Source of the DNA: Callorhinus ursinus
Taxonomy: Eukaryota; Chordata; Mammalia; Carnivora; Otariidae
Direction: 5' to 3'
Assembly (NCBI RefSeq): GCF_003265705.1
Contig: NW_020312785.1
Coordinates: 19,930,968 to 19,994,967, forward strand
Length of the DNA: 64,000 nt
The position numbers and the translations under genes were made by a program. The notes under the pieces are model-generated. The model searched no databases and was not told where the DNA came from. It saw only the letters and a list, made by a program, of their open reading frames with translations. Shown here piece by piece: positions 57,322-64,000 of the stretch (positions are counted from its first letter, which is position 1; every line of letters begins with the position of its first letter).

Positions 57322-59167
57322 TTTTCATTTTTTAAATTTTTATTGTTATGTTAATCACCATACATTACATCATTAGTTTTTGATGTAGTGTTCCATGATT
57401 CATTGTTTGTGCATAACACCCAGTGCTCCATGCAGAACGTGCCCTCTTTATTACCCATCACCAGGCTAACCAATCCTCCCAACCCCCTCCCCTCTAGAAC
57501 CCTCAGTTTGTTTTTCAGAGTCCATCATCTCTCATGGTTCGTCTCCCTCTCTGATTTCCCCCCTTCATTCTTCCCCTCCGCTAGCTTCTTTTTTTTTTTT
57601 CTTAACATATATTGCATTATTTGTTTCAGAGGTACAGATCTGTGTTTCAACAGTCTTGCACAATTCACAGCGCTCACCATAGCACATACCCTCCCCAATG
57701 TCTATCACCCAGCCACCCCCTCCCTCCCACCCCCCACCACTCCAGCAACCCTCAGTTTGTTTCCTGAAATTAAGAATTCCTCATTATCAGTGAGGTCATA
57801 TGATACATGTCTTTCTCTGATTGACTTATTTCACTCAGCATAACACCCTCCAGTTCCATCCACATCATTACAAATGGCAAGATCTCATTCCTTTTGATGG
57901 CTGCATAATATTCCATTATATATATATATATACCACTTCTTCTTTATCCATTCATCTGTCGATGGACATCTTGGCTCTTTCCACAGTTTGGCTATTGTGG
58001 ACATTGCTGCTATAAACATCAGGGTGCACGTACCCCTTCGGATCACTACATTTGTATCTTTGGGGTAAATACCCAGTAGTGCAATTGCTGGATCGTATGG
58101 TAGCTCTATTTTCAACTTTTTGAGGAACCTCCATACTGTTTTCCAGACTGGTTGCACCAACTTGCATTTCCACCAACAGTGTAGGAGGGTTCCCCTTTCT
58201 CCGCATCCCCACCAACATCTGTGGTTTCCTGACTTGTTAATTTTAGCTATTCTGACTGGTGTGAGGTGGTATCTCATTGAGGTTTTGATTTGGAGTTCCC
58301 TGATGCTGAGCAATGTTGAGCACTTTTTCATGTGTCTGTTGGCCATTCGGATGTCTTCTTTGGAAAAATGTCTGTTCATGTCTTCTGCCCATTTCTTGAT
58401 TGGATCATTTGTTCTTTGGGTGTTGAGTTTGATAAGTTCTTTATAGATTTTGGATGCTAGCCCTTTATCTGATATGTCATTTGCAAATATCTTCTCCCAT
58501 TCTGTCGGTTGTCTTTCGGTTTTGTTGACTGTTTCCTTTGCTGTGCAAAAGCTTTTTATCTTGATGAAGTCTCAATAGTTCATTTTTGCCCTTGCTTCCC
58601 TTACCTTTGGTGATGTTTCTAGGAAGAAGTTGCAGCAGCTGAAATCGAAGAGGTTGCTGCCTGTGTTCTCCTTTAGGATTTTGATGGACTCCTGTCTCAC
58701 ATTTAGGTCTTTCAACCATTTGGAGTCTATTTTTGTGTGTGGTGTAAGGAAATGGACCAGTTTCATTCTTCTGCATGTGGCTGTCCAATTTTCCCAACAC
58801 CATTTGTGGAAGAGACTGTCTTTTTTCCATTGGACATTCTTTCCTGCTTTGTTGAAGATGAGTTGACCATGAAGTTGAGGGTCCATTTCTGGGCTCTTGA
58901 TTCTGTTCCATTGATCTATGTGTCTGTTTTTGTGCCAGTACCATACTGTCTTGATGATGACAGCTTTGTAATAGAGCTGGAAGTCCGGAATTGTGACGCC
59001 GCCAGCTTTGCTTTTCTTTTTCAACATTCCTCTGGCTATTCGGGGTCTTTTCTGGTTCCATACAAATTTTAGGATTATTTGTTCCATTTCTTTGAAAAAA
59101 GTGGATGGTATTTTGATGGGGATTGCATTGAATGTGCAGATTGCTCTAGGAAGCATTGACATCACCT
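57322..59167 (-). mobile_element. Young carnivore L1, 5'-truncated
   Basis: A 1,846-bp L1 in minus orientation flanked by the 12-bp duplication GTCCTCACTTTT (57310-57321 and 59168-59179). On its own strand it holds the C-terminal part of ORF2 followed by a 3' UTR with module A (57601-57850), an A-rich run (complement of 57589-57600) and module B (57322-57588). It is the best-preserved L1 here. The 5' UTR, ORF1 and the endonuclease and reverse-transcriptase catalytic parts of ORF2 are missing, so it cannot move by itself. Confidence 0.95.
57885..59165 (-). pseudogene. L1 ORF2 C-terminal remnant, frameshifted
   Basis: Two open stretches in different frames cover the ORF2 C-terminus. The upstream one (58572-59165, 197 codons) begins after the RT domain with residues such as FNAIPIKIP and WNRIKSPE. 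The downstream one (57885-58379, 164 codons) starts at NRHFSKEDI and contains the intact cysteine motif CX3CX7HX4C of L1 ORF2 (CWWGC ... HCWWKC). A frameshift or small deletion lies between 58380 and 58572. The 5' truncation removed the endonuclease and the polymerase active site, so it is a dead remnant although still readable over most of its length. Confidence 0.93.
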
Positions 59168-59179
59168 GTCCTCACTTTT

Positions 59180-59609
59180 AAGAGATCTATTCCCTTTTCA
59201 GGCATTTCTTCCACTTCTGAGGTCAGTGTAAAGGTAGGTAATAGCTCCCTTTCCTTTCGTGTTTCCTTTCTGCACTTCAAGTCTTGGAAAAACACTTACG
59301 TACAGGCACAACTCTTAAAATAGTTTCTCCTCTTTCCAGATGGAGATTTCAGTTCTTTGTTCATTGCCGAGAGACAGTGCTTGACCTGAGATCCATGCAT
59401 CCATATTGTAGTGGCAACAGTCCTTGGGTTCAGCTTCACCTATTGTACTCCATAAGGGTGCAAAGAAGGTAGCAAAAATAAGAGCTTTGTGTTGTCCCGG
59501 TTTGAGAGGAAAGAATGAAGAGGAAATCTGGACCATTGACCTACTTACTCTGCAGAGCTTCTAAAGGGCAAGAAGAAAGGAGTCCAGAGTCCCCAGAAAG
59601 AAAGGAAAT
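59180..59609. other. Unique sequence, no gene seen
   Basis: Single-copy DNA directly beyond the L1 target duplication. Nothing recognised. Confidence 0.5.
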
Positions 59610-59775
59610 TTGCCATTTAGTAAGCACATACCATCTATCAGGCGCTATGCTAGGCTAAAGATTTTATATGTATATTTTTACCCAGGGACGGAAAGCTGAG
59701 CCAGAGACCTGCACAGAACACACAGCGTTTACCAGAATTAGAGATTTAGCCAAGAACCAACCCTGTCTACAATTT
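59610..59775 (-). mobile_element. MIR remnant, inverted
   Basis: 'atttagtaagcacataccatctatcaggcgctatgctagg' opens an inverted MIR. The second half ('acagcgtttaccagaattagag') is poorly preserved. Confidence 0.65.
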
Positions 59776-59934
59776 TTTTTTCTTTTTTTTCCTTGCTGGC
59801 ACTCAAATCTCTCCACAATTTAGCTCCATAAGACCCATCCAAATTTTGCCCATTATTGTGCATAATGTATCCTTCCCTCAAGCCACCTCATGACATTTTT
59901 ATTTCTGTGTTTATGCTCTTTTATGGTGGAAAAT

Positions 59935-60150
59935 GTCTTTGGAGCCAGCTGTTCTATGTTTGGGTCCCGATTCTGTCATTAGCTAGCTGTGAAACTTTTG
60001 AGCCTTGGGTGCTTCCTCTTTAGAATGGGGATAATGATTCTTTGCAGAGTTCAGGTAATATGGTGTTGAGGCTTAGAAATCTACATAAAGGACTTGTCCT
60101 TCTAGCTGGCATGCAGGAGCCACCCAGTGATCTGTTATTATTAGGTCATC
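59935..60150 (+). mobile_element. MIR SINE remnant
   Basis: Forward MIR: 'tctttggagccagctgttctatgtttgggtcccgattctgtcattagctagctgtgaaac', 'tttagaatggggataatgattc', 'gttcaggtaatatggtgttg'. Confidence 0.8.
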
Positions 60151-62424
60151 ACTATGATTAGCATTGAATGTTTCTCCACCCCCATCATCTTCTACATTTT
60201 ACTCATCAATCAACAGTTTACTAGTCAAGTTCCCTTTGAAACTGTTTTTTTTTTTTAATTTTCACTCCTGCTTCAAGTCTATAGATTTATTTTCTCTGTA
60301 TATTTCATACTTGATCATATACTCATACGTCTAGTTTAAATTCCTTAAATCTTAAAGAACCTCAAATTCCTTGAATGTAAAAAGCCAAATCTTATGGGTC
60401 TCTGTTGAGCCTGAGCTTTCAGGAATGAGCAGTAAATATTTTGTTGAATTTTAACCTGTTCAGAGTTTGTACTTATTGAGCTTCCGAGGGTCTAGGACCA
60501 TATTTTACAATATTAAGTCACCGTCAGCATGCTGCAAGCCCTTAATTTTAAATAAGTTAAAATGATATAATGAAGTTACCATAAAATTATAACACTGCAA
60601 TATAATGTTGCTCTAATAAACTATTTTTATAAAATGCCTAATATATGGGTTCATATGTTCTAAGAACTTTTGAAACCTGGGATTAAAATATGCTGGAAAC
60701 ACACATTAGTGTCCCCTTTAACAAAGCAAAAAGCCCTAAGATTAACATAAAAAATATTCCCTGTCCCTGTTTTCCTCTTAAGTTCTCACCAAAATGAAAT
60801 AAACAACAGAATATTGTGGGAGCTGGCCCTTTATATAAATAACCCATGGTTTGCTTTTGGTTCAATATACTGATTTACCTAGCACATGCAAGATTATAAA
60901 TTACCTTTGGTAAGATATAGGTACATAGTCTGATGTGATGACTACACTACACAGTTTAAAGAAGGATCTAGAAATATTTTTATTTCTACTAGGAGGATCT
61001 TAAGAAAAGTTAAGGAGCAGTGACATGAATGTAGATAAATCTTCACTCACCTGCTCAGAGATTAGCAAACCTTCCTCCCTGAACTTTACAGGTCTGATCC
61101 ACACCCAAGAAACACACCCTTCTCTGCCTCTGGGATCTGCCCCAACCAGCTTTCTTACCCAGGACAGGCTGTAAGAAATTCTTTTGTTCCTCTTTATGTG
61201 AATCACTTTGTCTCACCATTTCCTGAATTTTTCAGAAGTTACTTAAATAGGTTATTTTTAGGAGCAAGTTGGAAGTTGCTGGTAGTTTTTACATTATCTA
61301 CAAAGCGCAGAGTCAAAAACTAAAGTGCAAAGTTTACCTCTCGTGCCAGTCAACTTTTTAATCTATATAACCAAATTTTTATTAGTCAGTGGGACTCTTT
61401 CCTTTCTTTCACAATATTTTGAGTTTCCTCAAGTCCTTCGTTAACTCTTCTATCTACATATCCTTTGCCACAGGTCAAATTTGGAGAGGATGGTTTGGAG
61501 GATTGGAAAATCTCAAACTTCTCTAAAATATAAAGAAATATATGTAAAAAATGCATTGCAGAGGTAAGAGTGTAACCCTCTAAGTAAGAGAATTTTCACC
61601 CAAGAGTGGTAAGTAATTAGGAGAGTGAAGCACATCCACATATGATTGGTTTGTCTTGTCCAGAGTATCTTGCAAATAAAAATGCCACATTCCTGGAAGC
61701 ATCCTCCAAATCAGGAGGTTTCTGGGCCACCATATCTGTTCTGGATAAAAAGAAAGGGCAATGGACTGAATCAACCCTTCACTCAACAAATATTATTCAC
61801 CACCTACTGTTCTTTGCATGCAAAACAATGCATGCTTGGCCTGAGGAGCATCCAGACCAACATAACACCTGTGCCCACAGAAGCAGTTGTGATTAGAAAA
61901 AATAACACACATCTAAAAGGTCATCGTGCACCAAAAAAATGGAGAGGCACGCTGCACAATCAGCTTCTGGTGTCAGGTCTAGCTTCTTAGGAAAGATGTT
62001 TCACTTTTTTAGGTCTTGATGTGATTTGGTTTTGTTTTGTTTTGTTTTGTGTTTTGCAAAAATTAAGAACACAATGAAGCAATCTTTCAAGTTTTCTTGA
62101 GATCTGAAATTCCACAGTTTTATGAAGCAGAATACAAGATAGTAGATAATAAATGCTAAAATGTTGAGGGACTTACAGCTAGAAAATTAGACTAAGGAAT
62201 TGTCATCCTGGTCAGAAACACCAAAGCCTGAATGTTCTCATGCTCTCGTGGCAATATAAGATCTTTAGGAAATCCAATGAAATGGTGAATATGAATTTCT
62301 GCCACTGGGAAGTCAGCCCTGGGCCTCACCCCATCATTTTCTATTGTACAGCTACTTTCCTATCACATCTGTCCTTTTTTGTCCCTAGAACACTGAAATG
62401 CTCATTTCCACAGTGCTAGACAGA
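60151..62424. other. Unique sequence, no gene seen
   Basis: AT-rich single-copy DNA. A TTTTG run (62030-62050) is the only simple repeat. Two frames around 61642-61990 overlap a minus-strand frame and match no family. Confidence 0.5.
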
Positions 62425-62893
62425 ATAATGGTTTCTCAAAGATGTCCACATCTTCTGAATCTGTGAATATATTATCTTACTTGGCAAAAGAGACTTTGCT
62501 GGTATGAATAAATTGAAGATTTAGATGGGGAGATTATCCTGGATTATCTGGGTGAGCCAAATGTATAATCACAATGCTCCTTGTAAGTGAAAGAGGGAAG
62601 GCAGGAGAGTTGGATTCTGAGAGATTTGAAGATGTTACCCTGCTGACTTTGAAGACTGGGGGAGGGGGACATAAGCCAAGGAATCGACATTGGCTCTAGA
62701 AGCTGGAAAAGGCAAGGAAACAGATTCTCTCCTAGAGCTTCTGAAAGGAAAGCAGACCTGTCCACCCCCTTATCTTAGCCCGGTGAAACCCATGTTGGAT
62801 TTCTGACCTCTAGAACAATAAGATGATAAATGTGTGTGATTCTAAGGCACTAGGTTTGTGATAATTTGTTAGAGAGTCATAGGGAACTACCAC
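62425..62893 (+). mobile_element. Old LTR, probably MLT1 group (MaLR)
   Basis: A near-complete element: 'aaagatgtccacatcttctgaatctgtgaatat', 'gcaaaagagactttgctggtatgaat', 'gatggggagattatcctggattatctgggtgagcc', 'ctctagaagctggaaaaggcaaggaaac', 'gatttctgacctctagaacaataagatgataaatgtgtg', and the end 'ggtttgtgataatttgttagagagtcatagggaacta'. It is solitary with no viral internal region. The exact subfamily needs a library search. Confidence 0.8.
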
Positions 62894-62894
62894 A

Positions 62895-63245
62895 CCCACC
62901 TTAGGGCCTTCCTACTAGCTGTCTCCAGTATGTGAAATGCCCTTTCCCTAAAATCTTCACATGACTGGTTCCTCTTTGTCACTCTTGTCTCTTGAATGTC
63001 ATCTTGACCTTATAACCTAAGGAGCCATCCAGGCCTTCAGCTAATTCTCTGCTAGTATATGTGCCATTTTTCTGTTTTTTTTTTTTGGTTTTTTTTTTTT
63101 TTTTTTTTTTTTTTGTTCACTGACTGTTTCCCTCTCTCTAAGTTCAGCTTCATGAGAACAGGGAGCTTATTGGTCTCAGTCACCACCCCATTTGTAATAT
63201 TTAGAATAGTGTCTACCCTTTATCAGTATTTGTTGAATATCTGAT
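62895..63245 (+). mobile_element. L2 LINE 3' end
   Basis: L2 order is seen before and after an embedded poly-T: 'tgtgaaatgccctttccctaaaatcttcacatg', 'aggagccatccaggccttcagc', then 'gcttcatgagaacagggagctta', 'agaatagtgtctaccctttatcagtatttgttgaat'. Confidence 0.7.
63079..63115 (+). repeat. Poly-T tract
   Basis: A long T run with a GG interruption inside the L2. It could be the tail of a minus-strand retrocopy, but no body follows, so simple expansion is more likely. Confidence 0.9.
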
Positions 63246-63864
63246 TTAGGGAACCCAGTGAGGGTTTGGGATCCAAATCTTACAGAAACTTTTTGGACAC
63301 ACACAAAGGAGCCACAACACATACTTTCATTGTCTTTAGTCATTGCAAAAGCCATCTATCTGGTACCACCAAAACCCCCCAGCCCCTTCCCTCCATTTTG
63401 ATTGTCTCTCTATTTCCATCTGTCTCACAGGGAAAAGTTGAGAAAATGTGAAAATGGTCTGAACATTCCCCTTCAAATAAACTTTGAGATAAGGATGGCA
63501 CATACTACATCTAAAGGTCTTTGGTTCTTAAGGAATAAATGGCAGTATAGACATGTTAAAATACTAGAGTTTCTTTAAATTGAAAATTTCATTTTTATTG
63601 CCTGATAACTATGCAACATTGCCATCCCAGCAAAATTCCGTTGCGGGAAAAAGAAGAGTACCTCCCTCCCACCCTTGAAATTTGTTAAAATGGCATTTCC
63701 CTTGGGTTGCATTTCCTCAGACCTGTGCAAAAACATCTCCTCCTAAGATAGAAAGCAATGCACAGCTGTAGGCCGGGGAAGCATAATGCTGTGCTCAGAA
63801 TATCAGATTTTTAAATCTACCAAAGCTGGAAAAGAGATTAAGAGTTAAGGCTGAAAGTCTGTCT
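63246..63864. other. Unique sequence, no gene seen
   Basis: Single-copy DNA. Nothing recognised. Confidence 0.5.
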
Positions 63865-63990
63865 TTAATGTGCTCTATTATGCACCAGGCATTACAGTTA
63901 ATATGTCCCTTCAGATTGTGATGACCTACTTTTCTCAGCTTACAGATGCAGCAATACACATTAAGGACAGTGGTGCAGCAAAGATTATGA
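63865..63990 (-). mobile_element. MIR remnant, inverted
   Basis: 'gtgctctattatgcaccaggcattacagtta', 'cagcttacagatgcagcaatacac' follow inverted MIR order. It runs to the window edge. Confidence 0.65.
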
Positions 63991-64000
63991 ATTTCTTTGC

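Noticed and set aside
57388..57843. 151-codon plus-strand frame
   Set aside because: It is antisense to the L1 3' UTR. It resembles the frames at 228-539 and 40571 only because all derive from the same repeat.
58477..59061. 194-codon minus-strand frame overlapping the L1
   Set aside because: It is an alternative-frame shadow of the genuine L1 ORF2 remnant at 58572-59165.
1..64000. CRISPR arrays, bacterial operons, riboswitches, phage genes
   Set aside because: The repeats are eukaryotic retrotransposons and microsatellites. No regular spaced repeats or prokaryotic gene organisation are present.

Overview
This is a stretch of mammalian nuclear DNA with no protein-coding gene or RNA gene that I can recognise. 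Three things point to a carnivoran. First, eleven copies of the lysine-tRNA-derived Can-SINE are present; their 5' head contains GCCTGGGTGGCTCAG and they end in AAATAAATAAATAAAATCTT plus an A tail. Second, there are L1 pieces with the carnivore-type 3' end. Third, old mammal-wide repeats (MIR, L2, MLT1, MER5A, MER20, L1ME) are scattered throughout. None of the SINE copies looks like the canid SINEC_Cf or felid type as I know them, so I favour an arctoid (bear, seal or mustelid group). That last step is inference.

Layout: 1-0.7 kb is a carnivore L1 3' end split by a SINE. 0.7-13 kb is mostly single-copy sequence with MIR, L2 and old L1ME remnants. 13-20 kb has two well-preserved SINEs, a MER20-like element, microsatellites and a 400-base assembly gap (19490-19889). 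20-30 kb is largely unique and includes a small palindrome and a PBX/HOX-like site. 30-32.4 kb is a dense cluster of an L1 fragment, a SINE, a Tigger-type DNA transposon with intact inverted ends, and a back-to-back inverted SINE pair. 33-39 kb is unique sequence with a perfect 50-bp tandem duplication. 39-47 kb holds short L1 3' ends, MER5A, a hAT-type MER element, two SINEs and an inverted MLT1 LTR. 48.4-50.8 kb is one L1 nested inside an older L1ME. 53.3-55.3 kb is the least repeat-like and most CpG-rich part and is the best candidate for a functional (regulatory or noncoding-exon) element. 57.3-59.2 kb is a 1.85-kb, 5'-truncated L1 in minus orientation flanked by a 12-bp target-site duplication. 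59-64 kb returns to MIR, L2 and MLT1 remnants in unique DNA.

No genes act together here: the window reads as intergenic sequence or the inside of a very large intron. The main content is a readable history of transposon insertions, many datable relative to each other through nesting and target-site duplications, plus a few unique elements worth testing for regulatory function. Repeat family names come from recognising consensus sequences by memory; exact subfamilies need RepeatMasker.
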